From NCBI GenBank assembly GCA_026398595.1, contig JAPLSO010000026.1:1-37544 (forward strand): a DNA stretch of 37,544 nt, in the 5' to 3' direction. Source of the DNA: Spirochaetota bacterium. GTDB lineage: Bacteria > Spirochaetota > Spirochaetia > Treponematales > Rectinemataceae. The translations under genes and the position numbers were made by a program. Shown here one piece after another: positions 16,804-25,353 of the stretch (its first letter is position 1; every line of letters starts with the position of its first letter). The notes under the pieces were generated by a model. The model ran no database searches, was not told the origin of the DNA, and worked only from the letters and a program-made list of their open reading frames with translations.

Positions 16804-17771
16804 GCGACCTCCACTCCTCTCAGCTCTCCGCCCTTGGAACTGATCACGATGGAGACGATGAGTATCAGCCCTACAATGAGGTCTATGATTTCAGCATCGA
16901 GGGAAGAGAGATATAGTCCTCTGTAAATTACCGAAAAGGTAAGCGCGCCCAGAATCGTGCGCTGAGGTCCGCCCCTTCCTCCCGAGAGCGGCGTTCCGCC
17001 CAATATTATAGCGATTAGGGGACGAACCACGTTGTTCATGCTGAAGGAGACAGGGACGGTTCCTCCAAGGTGCTGAAATAGAACGATTGAGCCGATCCCT
17101 GAAAAAAAGCCGCTCAAGGTGAAAGCGACGATTTTGTATTTGTCGACATCGATTCCCGCTAATCGTGCACCTTCCTCGTTCGACCCTATGGCATAGAAAT
17201 AAGTGCCCAATTTCGTGCGTTTGACGATAAATACCGCCAAGAGAATGATGGCAATTGAATAAAGGAGGGGCGTTGGGACAAAGGGGATGAAGTCCGCCGT
17301 TAGAAATTTGTATCCGGGAACATTTCGCGGATTTCCTTGAGCTATAATAACAGTCAAACCCCAATAAATAATCAGCACACTCAGGGTGAGGATGAAGGAA
17401 GGTATTCTAAGCTTGACGTGGATGCCGCCGATGCAGAATCCTGAAACCAACCCGAATACCGGAAAAACGAGTAGGGAAATCGGCCCAAGAATCGGCGTTA
17501 GGACCCACAATAAAGCGCTGCCGAGCATCCAGATCCCGACGAAAGACTGATCCATTGATCCGAGGAGCATGACAAAAGTGGGTCCGACTGAAAACAGCAT
17601 CAGTGTCACAAACTGCCTCAGTGTGGCGGTTAAATTGACTGGCGAGAGGAATCGTTTATGATAGAGGATAGAAAACAGAATCACCAGTCCAATGAAGATC
17701 AGCATGACTGGATAGCTTTTCACAAAGGTATAAAAGAAATTGGATCTTCTTTTCTGGTTTGTTATACTCAT
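16800..17771 (-). CDS. Sugar ABC transporter permease, RbsC/CUT2 type (first copy)
   Basis: The 323-residue membrane protein is of the PF02653 family. It has MLLGSMDQSFVGIWMLGSAL, the RbsC-like loop AIGSNEEGARLAGIDVDKYK, and ILGGTPLSGGRGGPQRTILG near the C-terminus. The start overlaps the stop of the ATPase gene by four bases (17768-17771). Together with the neighbouring permease, ATPase and binding protein it forms a complete CUT2 importer under the operator at 21191. Confidence 0.92.
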   Translation of the reverse strand: MSITNQKRRSNFFYTFVKSYPVMLIFIGLVILFSILYHKRFLSPVNLTATLRQFVTLMLFSVGPTFVMLLGSMDQSFVGIWMLGSALLWVLTPILGPISLLVFPVFGLVSGFCIGGIHVKLRIPSFILTLSVLIIYWGLTVIIAQGNPRNVPGYKFLTADFIPFVPTPLLYSIAIILLAVFIVKRTKLGTYFYAIGSNEEGARLAGIDVDKYKIVAFTLSGFFSGIGSIVLFQHLGGTVPVSFSMNNVVRPLIAIILGGTPLSGGRGGPQRTILGALTFSVIYRGLYLSSLDAEIIDLIVGLILIVSIVISSKGGELRGVEVA

Positions 17772-19309
17772 GCCTGCAATACCTCGTTCAGCTGTTCCTT
17801 TAATATTGTTTTTTCCGCTTTTCCTTGCTGCATGATGACGATCCTATCGCATAACGCGGAATATTCTTTAGGATCGTCGCTTACTAATATCATTGATATC
17901 CCCTGATTCTTCATGTCGAGGACCGTATTATAGATATCTTCCCGCGCCCCAACATCGATCCCTATCGTTGGATCCTCGAGCAGCAAGATTTTCGGCCTTT
18001 TCTCGAACCACTTTCCGACCGTAACTTTCTGTTTGTTTCCCCCGCTTAGGGAGCTTACGGTCGTGACGATATTCGGGGTCCGTATCCGCAGTTGATCCAC
18101 AATGCTTCTCGCCATTGTTTTCTCTTCTTTAAACTTGAGTATGTGAATAAATCTTGTTACGATTTTTCCTATGTTCAGGATCGAAATATTCTTGGTAATC
18201 GGCCAATCGTGGAATAATTCGTTGGCAGTTTCGCCGGAAAAATAACCGATACCTCTTTTCAATCTTGCGTGGGGTAGCTCTCTGTTTTTTGTTCTTTTGC
18301 CCTGGATCACGAGATAACCGGAGTCGAAGCCTTTTATGCCAGCGATTGTCTTGATCAGTTCACTCTTTCCCGAGCCGGCCGAACCTAAAAATCCAAGGCA
18401 CTCACCTATAGATAGATTGAAGGAGATATCATAATAACTGCCATTTTTCGAAAGGCTGGTCGCCGACAGCACGTTTTCAGATTGATCGATGCGGTTCTGC
18501 GGCTGGCCGGTTCTGGACTGTCCTTCGATGTCTTTCCCGACGATCATCCGGACGAGTTCCTTCTCTGTAACTTTATTAGTCGCCATATCATATTCGGCTA
18601 CTTGCTGTCCGTCACGAAGAACTATAACCCTGTCCATGAACTCCATAACTTCCTGCATGATGTGGGTAACGAAAACGAATGAACAATTCCTTTTCAATCG
18701 AACTATCTCGTTTAAAAGCTTACAACGCTCTTCAATATTCAGAGGAGCCGTCGGTTCATCGAGTATAATCACTGAATCCGCATTTTCCTTATTCTGCTCC
18801 AATCGGATATTCACGACGGCTTTCGCGATTTCTATCATCTTCTGGGTGGAGAGCGGAAGATCGAACATAAAATCTTCGATACTGCATTTTATATGAAATT
18901 CGTCCATCACATCTTGGGCCGCGCTTTTCATCTTCGATATCTGCAGACCGAAAGTGCTTATGTACTTTTCTTCGTTTCCTAAAAAAAGGAATTGATAGAC
19001 TTGAAGACTCGGGACGACACCCTTTTCCTGATAGACAATAGAAATCCCTTTTCTGGCGGCATCCTTCGGGTTTCTGGGAAAAGGAACCCGTATTCCGTTG
19101 TGATACCATTCGCCTTTGTCCGGGGCATAGACGCCCACCAAGCTCTTCATCAGGGTCGTCTTTCCAGCACCGTTTTCCCCAACAACGCCGACAATCTCGT
19201 TGGGATAGATTTTCAGACTGACATTTTCGAGAGCGTACACTTTCCCGAAAGACTTACACACATTTCGCACGTCTAAAATCGGCGCATTCATCTGGTTCAT
19301 CATAGGCAT
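17768..19309 (-). CDS. Sugar ABC transporter ATP-binding protein, RbsA/CUT2 type
   Basis: The protein is about 513 residues with two ABC domains. Domain 1 has GENGAGKTTLMKSLVG, a degenerate signature LPLSTQKMIEIAKAV and Walker B VIILDEPTAPLN. Domain 2 has GSAGSGKSELIKTIAG, signature SLSGGNKQKVTV and Walker B ILLLEDPTIGIDVGA, with Asp where the catalytic Glu usually lies. This asymmetry is common in RbsA-like proteins. The start is uncertain. ATG 19309 follows a weak AGAAGAAG; ATG 19303, 19300, 19291 and the upstream 19363 are alternatives, and the first clearly conserved residues begin at APILDVRNVCKSFG. Confidence 0.9.
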   Translation of the reverse strand: MPMMNQMNAPILDVRNVCKSFGKVYALENVSLKIYPNEIVGVVGENGAGKTTLMKSLVGVYAPDKGEWYHNGIRVPFPRNPKDAARKGISIVYQEKGVVPSLQVYQFLFLGNEEKYISTFGLQISKMKSAAQDVMDEFHIKCSIEDFMFDLPLSTQKMIEIAKAVVNIRLEQNKENADSVIILDEPTAPLNIEERCKLLNEIVRLKRNCSFVFVTHIMQEVMEFMDRVIVLRDGQQVAEYDMATNKVTEKELVRMIVGKDIEGQSRTGQPQNRIDQSENVLSATSLSKNGSYYDISFNLSIGECLGFLGSAGSGKSELIKTIAGIKGFDSGYLVIQGKRTKNRELPHARLKRGIGYFSGETANELFHDWPITKNISILNIGKIVTRFIHILKFKEEKTMARSIVDQLRIRTPNIVTTVSSLSGGNKQKVTVGKWFEKRPKILLLEDPTIGIDVGAREDIYNTVLDMKNQGISMILVSDDPKEYSALCDRIVIMQQGKAEKTILKEQLNEVLQA

Positions 19310-19377
19310 CTTCTTCTGCTGAGGATTTCTGCTGTGTTTCGCTTTTGCATTGACACATACCATGGGGTTTGTGTTTC

Positions 19378-19395
19378 TATCCTCACAAGAGGATA
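19378..19395 (-). other. Small hairpin in the leader of the RbsA-type ATPase gene
   Basis: TATCCTC (19378-19384) and GAGGATA (19389-19395) pair perfectly around a four-base loop. It lies between the larger hairpin at 19422-19451 and the ATPase start, with no U-tract. It may protect the downstream mRNA after processing (inference). Confidence 0.4.
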
Positions 19396-19421
19396 ACTCT
19401 AGAACCCAATTCGATAAAACT

Positions 19422-19451
19422 GGAGGGGCTGACTAGAAGGACAGCCCCTCC
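19422..19451 (-). terminator. Ten-base-pair hairpin after the CUT2 binding-protein gene (attenuator)
   Basis: GGAGGGGCTG (19422-19431) and CAGCCCCTCC (19442-19451) pair perfectly around a ten-base loop. In the minus direction the stem is followed by AGTTTTATC, a short U-run. It sits 56 bases after the binding-protein stop and should give partial termination plus 3' protection, so that the binding protein exceeds the ATPase and permeases. Confidence 0.75.
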
Positions 19452-19507
19452 TCTGAACTATTCTATACTACGTAGAAATGGATCGAAGCGAAAGCGCTTT
19501 ATCCATT

Positions 19508-20887
19508 CTATTCCCAAATCGCCTCAGTCTTGAGTTCTTTGGGGAATTTCTTGGCCATTTCCTTGGCAGCTTTCAGGTCGGTCATCCAGCTGATATCCAG
19601 GAAATAATTATAGAGCGCGGCAACATGTTTCTTCCAAGCATCTACGCTTCCGAATTTCTTGAGCTTAGCAATGTAGTAGTAGTCGTGAGCGCCCAGAGTT
19701 GTTCCCGCTCCAGCGGTTTTATCGATTTTTAAACCCAGCTCTTTAGTCTTGGAAACGGACAACAGCCTGAAATCATATGGATACTGCGGATTCTTTTCCT
19801 TTATCTGCGTGAGGATCTGCTTGAGGTTTTCTTCCGTTGGACCAGTTTTAAAGCTCGGGTGTTTGGCGATTCCGGCAGCTTCGGCCAGTTTCTCGAGTTC
19901 GCCGGGTCTTCCATACACCGTTAGTTTCCCTGTCTGCAGCATTTCTTCGGGCGTCGGGTACCAGGCGCCTACACACATATCGTAGAGCATCGGAACGAGT
20001 CTACCGCCGTAATAGGGAATGGCGAAACCTGAAGTGACCAGGAATCTGCCCTTTAATATGTCTTGAGCTGTCGTCATCTCCATATCGCGTGAAGCGGTAT
20101 ACGCACCAATTTCGACACCGCGATCGCGTAAGGCCTTGAGCGCTCCCGTCGCCATCGAATCGGCGGCCGACCACATCCCTTCATAATCCGTCCTGACCGC
20201 AAGCGCCGATTCCGCACCAACGCGCCCGCCTTCATATCCATACTCGCCGTACTGAAATCCCATTAACTGCATCTTTGGATAGCTCTGCAAAGCCTGGAAA
20301 ACGCCTAGGTTGATGAGGACGGTGGAGATGGTCGCCGCAGATTTGCTTCCCTGCTGGATGTAGATCTTGCTCTTTCCGGCTTGTTCCATCTTTTCCATCA
20401 GCAAGGTTACGGGAATATAGGTCTGCTCGTCGGAGAGCGGGGTGTTATCTATAACCCACCTGGGGCCGTAATCGCCTGGCCAGATATCGCCCGTATAGCC
20501 GAAATATGTCGCGATATAAACATTGTTCTTGTTTGCGATCTCGGCTATTTGAGGCATGACCTCGGCGGGAGGACAGTTGTAGATGATAGCTTTGGCGCCA
20601 GAGGCGATCATGCTTTCGGTCTGCTCTATCCAATCCGCCTGTGTACTCGCCAGCGCCCCCTTGAAGTTCAAACCCATTTGCTTGCAGGCCTGCTCGATTG
20701 ACTGGTAGACCATGATGGCGTACTCTTGCCCCAGATGGAACGTGATGTGGCCGATCATGAACTTCTCGCCCGGCTTTGCGTTCTTGTATTTCTGCGCCAG
20801 CGCCGGATCTCCTTGGGCAAAGACTAGTCCACTGCCGCTGATGACGATCAGGCAGATGAACAAGACACTTAGGAACTTTTTCCTCAT
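19508..20887 (-). CDS. Periplasmic sugar/polyol-binding protein, RbsB-like (CUT2)
   Basis: The 459-residue protein starts with a signal peptide (MRKKFLSVLFICLIVISGSG, cleavage expected after VFA). The mature part fits the type-1 periplasmic binding fold (PF13407): MIGHITFHLGQEYAIMVYQS, then TQADWIEQTESMIASGAKAI, and DRGVEIGAYTASRDMEMT. It is longer than RbsB (about 300 residues), with a C-terminal extension after about residue 340 that is not recognised. The start was set at 20887, seven bases after AGGAGG; the ATG at 20893 is too close to that site. It is the first gene of the operon controlled by the promoter/operator at 21191-21249. The ligand is unknown; the regulon suggests a polyol. Confidence 0.9.
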   Translation of the reverse strand: MRKKFLSVLFICLIVISGSGLVFAQGDPALAQKYKNAKPGEKFMIGHITFHLGQEYAIMVYQSIEQACKQMGLNFKGALASTQADWIEQTESMIASGAKAIIYNCPPAEVMPQIAEIANKNNVYIATYFGYTGDIWPGDYGPRWVIDNTPLSDEQTYIPVTLLMEKMEQAGKSKIYIQQGSKSAATISTVLINLGVFQALQSYPKMQLMGFQYGEYGYEGGRVGAESALAVRTDYEGMWSAADSMATGALKALRDRGVEIGAYTASRDMEMTTAQDILKGRFLVTSGFAIPYYGGRLVPMLYDMCVGAWYPTPEEMLQTGKLTVYGRPGELEKLAEAAGIAKHPSFKTGPTEENLKQILTQIKEKNPQYPYDFRLLSVSKTKELGLKIDKTAGAGTTLGAHDYYYIAKLKKFGSVDAWKKHVAALYNYFLDISWMTDLKAAKEMAKKFPKELKTEAIWE

Positions 20888-21213
20888 TCTCATACCTCCT
20901 TGGACAATAAAGACTCCTACGTGATACTTCGGTGGGGCGGCGTCCATTGTAGCAACGGTCCATGTTCACTCTAGAGAAGTCATCTTCTTCTAGGTACCAA
21001 TCCGCTGTCATGTTGGTCTTTAAGCCCCAAACTATTTCTTGACATAATACGGCCCAGACTCCCTGAACCTGCGGAATCCCGGATATTCCCGGCACCCTCC
21101 TTCCCTGGCGCGTCGAACTTTCCTCAACTATTCCACGCAGTCGGCTGACCAGGAATTCATGATCATTGATCCACACAACCTGAGAGCCATTGCTCAGATA
21201 TTGAATATCTGCT
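20888..21213 (-). other. Long leader of the CUT2 operon, content unassigned
   Basis: Transcription from the promoter at 21221-21249 gives about 325 bases before the binding-protein ATG. That is unusually long compared with the roughly 60-base leaders elsewhere in the window. No known riboswitch, T-box or terminator was recognised. A GTG at 21176 opens a frame (WINDHEFLVSRLRG...) that stays open through the leader and overlaps the binding-protein gene in another frame. It has no convincing ribosome-binding site and no recognised family, so it is not called as a gene. Confidence 0.4.
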
Positions 21214-21215
21214 CA
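21191..21215. promoter_or_regulatory. 25-bp palindromic operator, right copy (probable SorC-regulator site)
   Basis: Half-sites TGCTCAGATATT and AATATCTGCTCA flank a central G at 21203. Only the four bases at the second pair of outer positions break perfect dyad symmetry. On the opposite strand it matches the left copy at 10122-10146 in 24 of 25 bases. It lies five bases downstream of the -10 box of the minus-strand promoter, at the transcription start. Confidence 0.78.
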
Positions 21216-21220
21216 AAAAC

Positions 21221-21249
21221 AGAATAAACGAGGTATGTGAAGTTGTCAA
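21221..21249 (-). promoter_or_regulatory. Promoter of the CUT2 importer operon (right end of the polyol island)
   Basis: On the minus strand TTGACA (21249-21244), a 17-base spacer and TATTCT (21226-21221) form a consensus sigma-70 promoter. The spacer ends ACCTCGTT, exactly as in the left promoter at 10087-10115. The sequence between -10 and the operator is also alike, so the two promoters look like copies of one module. Confidence 0.85.
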
Positions 21250-21344
21250 GAAAATTATTTTAAAACTGTATATAAGACTATGTGAGACTATCGCCATTGA
21301 GAGATACAGAAGGATTGGACTAAGGCGATTGAATTCCCTGGGGT

Positions 21345-22016
21345 TTATGCGTCGGATTCGGCGATTATCATTACCCCAGCCGAGGCTCCTATCCTCGAAG
21401 CTCCCGCCTCGAGCATGGCTATCGCCTCGGATCTCGTCCGTATGCCGCCTGATGCCTTTACCTGGAGGGTATCACCCACGGTTTCCTTCATCAGGGCAAG
21501 ATCCTCGACGGTGGCGCCGCCCGTGCCGAACCCCGTACTCGTCATCACGAAATCGGCGCCGGCGGCCATAGCTGCCCTGCAGGCCAGGACCTTCTCGTCA
21601 TGGTCGAGGTAGCAGGTCTCGATGATGGCCTTGACGAGGGCTGGCTTCGACGCCTGTACCACGGCTTCCAGATCCTGGGCTACGGCCTTCCAGTCGCCCG
21701 ACTTGGCCTTGCCGATATTGATGACGACATCGATCTCCTTTGCCCCCTGGGCGACGGAGAGCTTGGCTTCGAAGGCCTTGGCTTCGCTCGCGACCGCCCC
21801 GAGGGGAAAGCCTACGACCGAGCACACTGGTACACCGCAGCCCTCGAGCTCGGCTACACAGAGGGGAACCCAGCAGGGATTCACGCAGATGCTCGCGAAG
21901 CGATATTTCCTCGCATAGGCGCAGTGCTTCAGGACTTCGTTCCTGGTTGTCTGAGCCTTGAGTATTGAGTGATCGATGAGGGCCGCGATCTCTTGGACCG
22001 TCCAATTTCGTTTCAT
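21345..22016 (-). CDS. deoC: Deoxyribose-phosphate aldolase paralogue with the Schiff-base lysine replaced by Met
   Basis: The 223-residue protein is a full-length DeoC homologue of the short type, without a shell-targeting extension. It has [32 protein letters not shown], the conserved Asp in KEIDVVINIG, and VKASGGIRTRSEA with the second active-site lysine. At the position of the lysine that forms the Schiff base (Lys167 of the E. coli enzyme, FVKTSTGF in relatives) it reads DFVMTSTGFGTGG. Residue 158 is Met, encoded by ATG at 21545-21543 on the minus strand. The microcompartment DeoC at 29219 keeps this lysine. Without it, normal aldolase chemistry is not expected, yet the rest of the frame is intact. 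It follows the HD-hydrolase gene by 23 bases, in the valS operon. Confidence 0.88.
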   Translation of the reverse strand: MKRNWTVQEIAALIDHSILKAQTTRNEVLKHCAYARKYRFASICVNPCWVPLCVAELEGCGVPVCSVVGFPLGAVASEAKAFEAKLSVAQGAKEIDVVINIGKAKSGDWKAVAQDLEAVVQASKPALVKAIIETCYLDHDEKVLACRAAMAAGADFVMTSTGFGTGGATVEDLALMKETVGDTLQVKASGGIRTRSEAIAMLEAGASRIGASAGVMIIAESDA

Positions 22017-22039
22017 ACAGCTTCCTTAGCCCTTCGTCT

Positions 22040-22690
22040 TTAGATTTCGAACTGACGGGAAAGAGACTCCCTGCGCGTGGCCACCAGGTCCTTGAGTTCG
22101 GTGAGCATCCGCTGGTCGGCAAGTCTGGCGATCGGGAACACCTGGTTTTCGGTCTCGTCCGTGTATCGTTTGATGAAGCTCACATCGGTGACGTACCCCA
22201 GGCTTATCATGTTGGATATGCGATCGGCCGATTTGAGTACCTTGGCGCGCAGGGAACCGAAATCCCGTATTCGGACCAGGAACTCGAATTTATTCTCGAT
22301 CGGCCGGCGCGTCACCTCGAGGACGAGCTTGTAGACATCGACCGATTCCTTGTCGATGGAGAGAATCGTGTCCCGGTCGAACTCGGGGATATCCTCTAAA
22401 AGGTCGTGGATGACGGAGGCTTTAAGGAGAATGGAGTCTATGTACCCATAGTCCATAAGTATGGTCATGGTGTCCAATTGATGGCGAAACATGTTCCCGC
22501 CCGATCGCCTGGGCTTACCGATGAGGCTGGTGGCCAATTGGATATAGGGAGCGAGGTGTATCTCCCTCAGCCTGCGCATGGAACTTTCGTCCATAGGAAT
22601 CGAGCACGAGCTGGGGGGGAGTTCGAAGACGGGGGCGCTGAGGCTGTTCGGGTTTTCCTTTCCGGACATCGGGCTCCCGTCGGTGTTCAC
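22040..22690 (-). CDS. SpoT-like HD-domain (p)ppGpp hydrolase, stand-alone
   Basis: The 216-residue protein has the hydrolase half of RelA/SpoT enzymes only (HD_4-like, PF13328). Visible active-site motifs are PRRSGGNMFRHQLDTM (the R and H of the SGxPYxxH region), VIHDLLEDI (HDxxED, the HD-dyad plus acidic pair) and VLKSADRISNM (the D...N motif). There is no synthetase or TGS domain, so it looks like a small alarmone hydrolase (SAH, MESH1-like); hydrolysis of (p)ppGpp is inferred from the motifs. The start is GTG 22690, which overlaps the valS stop by four bases (GTGA), with GGAG five bases upstream. The first roughly 40 residues are low in conserved motifs. Confidence 0.75.
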   Translation of the reverse strand: MNTDGSPMSGKENPNSLSAPVFELPPSSCSIPMDESSMRRLREIHLAPYIQLATSLIGKPRRSGGNMFRHQLDTMTILMDYGYIDSILLKASVIHDLLEDIPEFDRDTILSIDKESVDVYKLVLEVTRRPIENKFEFLVRIRDFGSLRAKVLKSADRISNMISLGYVTDVSFIKRYTDETENQVFPIARLADQRMLTELKDLVATRRESLSRQFEI

Positions 22691-25353
22691 GACAGCTCCT
22701 CCACGTAGCGCCCGAGCTTGGCAGCCTTGGATTCGGCCTCGGCCAGCTTCTCCCTCTCTTTGGAAACAATCTCGGGCGGGGCCGAGCCGAGGAAGGCCGG
22801 ATTGGCTAGCTTGACCTTGAGCCTTAAGGCAAATTCGCTCTCTTTCCTAATATCTTTGTTGAACTTCTCGACGAGCTTGGCAGTGTCGACGAGCTCCCCG
22901 ACTCGGCAGTAGAGCTCGAAGCCACGCCCCACGAGGGCGATCGAACCCTTGGCCTTGGGCACTACCGCATTAAGGAAGACAGGCTCAGGCCCTCTCGCGA
23001 GGAGACCGATGAGGGGGCCTTGGCCGCGGATGAAGGTTCCGGCTTCGAAGCCCTGTTCCAGGCGTATCTCGAGCGGCATCGAAACCTCGGGAGGAATCTG
23101 GAATTCGGATCTCAGAGTGCGCGCGAAGCCGATGAGTTCCTGAAGGCTCGAAAATCGCGTGTCCAGGCTGGCGTCGAAACGCTTTCCATCCATCAGAGGC
23201 CACGGGCGGGCGATGAGCCTCCCCTGGGCATTGGGAAGCATGCCGTAAATCTCTTCGGTGACGAAGGGAAGGAAGGGATGCAGCAGGCGCAGGGACTCCT
23301 CCAGTACTATGAGAAGGACGGTCGTAGCCCTGTCCTTCTCTGCATCGTCTCCGCCCTTGGTGGAGAGCTTGGATGCCTCGATGTACCAGTCGCAGAAATC
23401 ATCCCAGAAATAGGCGTAGACGGTCTGGGCCGCGTCGTTGAAGCGCCAGGTCTTGAGGGCCTGGGCCGTCTGGGATGCGGCTCTTTCCAGCCTGCCCATG
23501 ATCCATCGGTCGAGGTCGGTATACTGTATAGAGGCTGGTTCGACGAATTCCCTGCCCTCGAGGTTCATGAGAATGTAACGCGAGGCGTTCCAGACTTTGT
23601 TGGCAAACTTGGAGCCCATCTTGAAGCTCTCGCGGTCGAGCAGGATGTCCTGGCCGGCGGCGCAGTTGTAGGCCAGGGTGAACTTGAGGGCGTCGGCCCC
23701 ATAGTCCCCTACGATCTCGAGGGGATCGATGCCATTGCCCAGGCTCTTGGACATCTTGCGGCCCTGTTTGTCCCGGATGAGGCCGTGGATGTAGACCTCG
23801 TCGAAGGGGCTTTTGCCCGTGAACTCCATGCCCGCCATGATCATCCTCGCCACCCAGAAGAAGATAATGTCGTAAGCCGTGACGAGGGCGCTCGTCGGAT
23901 AGAAGCGGCGGAAGTCGGCCGTGTCTTTCGGCCAGCCTAGGGTACTGAAGGGCCAGAGCCAGGAGGAGAACCAGGTGTCGAGGACGTCCTCGTCCTGGTA
24001 AATGTCGGAGGATCCGCATTTCTTGCAGTAGGTCGGGTCCTCGCGCTCGACGAGGAGAGCTCCACAGTGCCTGCAGTAAAAGACGGGGATCCTGTGCCCC
24101 CACCAGAGCTGGCGTGATATGCACCAGTCGCGAATGTTCTCGAGCCAGTGCTTGTAGGTGTTTTCCCATTTTTTCGGAAAGAAGACGACGTCCCCGTCCT
24201 GCCAGGCCTTGAGGGCCTTTTCGGCCAGAGGCTTCATGCGGACAAACCACTGGGTCGAGAGGTAGGGCTCGATCGCCGTATGGCACCGGTAGCAATGCCC
24301 CACCGCGTGGGTTATTTTTTCTTCCGATTTGAGAAGACCCTGGGCTTCGAGGTCTTCGAGGACAGCCTGGCGGGCCTCGAGCACCTTCATGCCCCGGTAT
24401 TTCTTCGGGACATTGTCCGAGAGAGTCCCGTCGGGGTTGAGGATGCTGATCCGCTCGAGGTTGTGACGGTTGCCCACTTCGAAGTCATCAGGATCGTGGG
24501 CCGGGGTGATCTTTACGAGGCCCGTGCCGAAATCCTTATCCACATAGGCGTCGGCGATGATGGGGATGTTCCTCTCCGTGAGGGGCAGCTTGACCAGCTT
24601 GCTGTGAAGGGCCTTGTAGCGCTCATCATCGGGATGAGCGGCCACCGCCGTATCGCCGAGAAGAGTCTCGGGCCGCGTCGTCGCGATCTCGATCCTGCCG
24701 GAAGGGCATTCGGGACAGGAGCCATCGACGAGTTCGTACCAGATATGCCACATCGAACCGGCCTCATCCTCGTGCTCGACCTCATCGTCCGAGATAGCCG
24801 TGCCGCAGGAAGGGCACCAATTGACGAGGTATTCGCCCTTGTAGACGAGGTTGCGCTCGTAGAGCGTGACGAAGACTTCGCGCACTGCCTTCGAGAGTCC
24901 CTCGTCGAGAGTGAAACGCTCTCTGGACCAGTCGACTGAGGCGCCAATTTTAGCCAGCTGGTTGTTAATGAAGGCCTTATGCTTCTTGGCAACCTTCCAG
25001 GTCTCCTCGACGAAGGCTTCGCGGCCTATCTGTCGCCTGTCCTTGCCTTCTTTCTTGAGTCTTCTTTCGACGACATTCTGCGTAGCGATGCCCGCGTGAT
25101 CGGTCCCGGGGACCCAGAGAGTAGGACTTCCTGTCATGCGCCTGAAACGGACCTGGATATCCTGGAGGCTGTTGTTGAGCGCGTGGCCCATGTGAAGTAC
25201 CCCAGTTACATTGGGAGGAGGGATGACGACCGTGAAGGGCTTGCCTTTTTTTTCGATCTTGGGCATGAAATGCCCTTCGTCTTTCCACATCGCGTAGATC
25301 GCGTCCTCGAAACTCTTAGGATCGTAGGCCTTCGCCAATTCGATCGCTTTCAT
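22687..25353 (-). CDS. valS: Valyl-tRNA synthetase
   Basis: The 888-residue class I aminoacyl-tRNA synthetase joins valine to its tRNA. It has the HIGH-type motif PPPNVTGVLHMGHALNNS near residue 45 and the KMSKS loop GRKMSKSLGNGIDPL near residue 535. A CP1 editing domain includes TTRPETLLGDTAVAAHPDDE, and zinc-ribbon-like CxxC pairs occur (WCPSCG, YCKKCG). It ends with the ValS coiled coil containing SKEREKLAEAESKAAKLG. The start at 25353 is set by GGAGGGG just upstream; the longer frame up to 25659 would overlap the divergent gene and is unlikely. No T-box leader is seen. It heads a valS-HD hydrolase-deoC operon. Confidence 0.97.
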   Translation of the reverse strand: MKAIELAKAYDPKSFEDAIYAMWKDEGHFMPKIEKKGKPFTVVIPPPNVTGVLHMGHALNNSLQDIQVRFRRMTGSPTLWVPGTDHAGIATQNVVERRLKKEGKDRRQIGREAFVEETWKVAKKHKAFINNQLAKIGASVDWSRERFTLDEGLSKAVREVFVTLYERNLVYKGEYLVNWCPSCGTAISDDEVEHEDEAGSMWHIWYELVDGSCPECPSGRIEIATTRPETLLGDTAVAAHPDDERYKALHSKLVKLPLTERNIPIIADAYVDKDFGTGLVKITPAHDPDDFEVGNRHNLERISILNPDGTLSDNVPKKYRGMKVLEARQAVLEDLEAQGLLKSEEKITHAVGHCYRCHTAIEPYLSTQWFVRMKPLAEKALKAWQDGDVVFFPKKWENTYKHWLENIRDWCISRQLWWGHRIPVFYCRHCGALLVEREDPTYCKKCGSSDIYQDEDVLDTWFSSWLWPFSTLGWPKDTADFRRFYPTSALVTAYDIIFFWVARMIMAGMEFTGKSPFDEVYIHGLIRDKQGRKMSKSLGNGIDPLEIVGDYGADALKFTLAYNCAAGQDILLDRESFKMGSKFANKVWNASRYILMNLEGREFVEPASIQYTDLDRWIMGRLERAASQTAQALKTWRFNDAAQTVYAYFWDDFCDWYIEASKLSTKGGDDAEKDRATTVLLIVLEESLRLLHPFLPFVTEEIYGMLPNAQGRLIARPWPLMDGKRFDASLDTRFSSLQELIGFARTLRSEFQIPPEVSMPLEIRLEQGFEAGTFIRGQGPLIGLLARGPEPVFLNAVVPKAKGSIALVGRGFELYCRVGELVDTAKLVEKFNKDIRKESEFALRLKVKLANPAFLGSAPPEIVSKEREKLAEAESKAAKLGRYVEELS

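Noticed and set aside
23020..24939. Several open frames on the plus strand opposite valS
   Set aside because: They overlap an unmistakable valyl-tRNA synthetase and show no coherent protein features.
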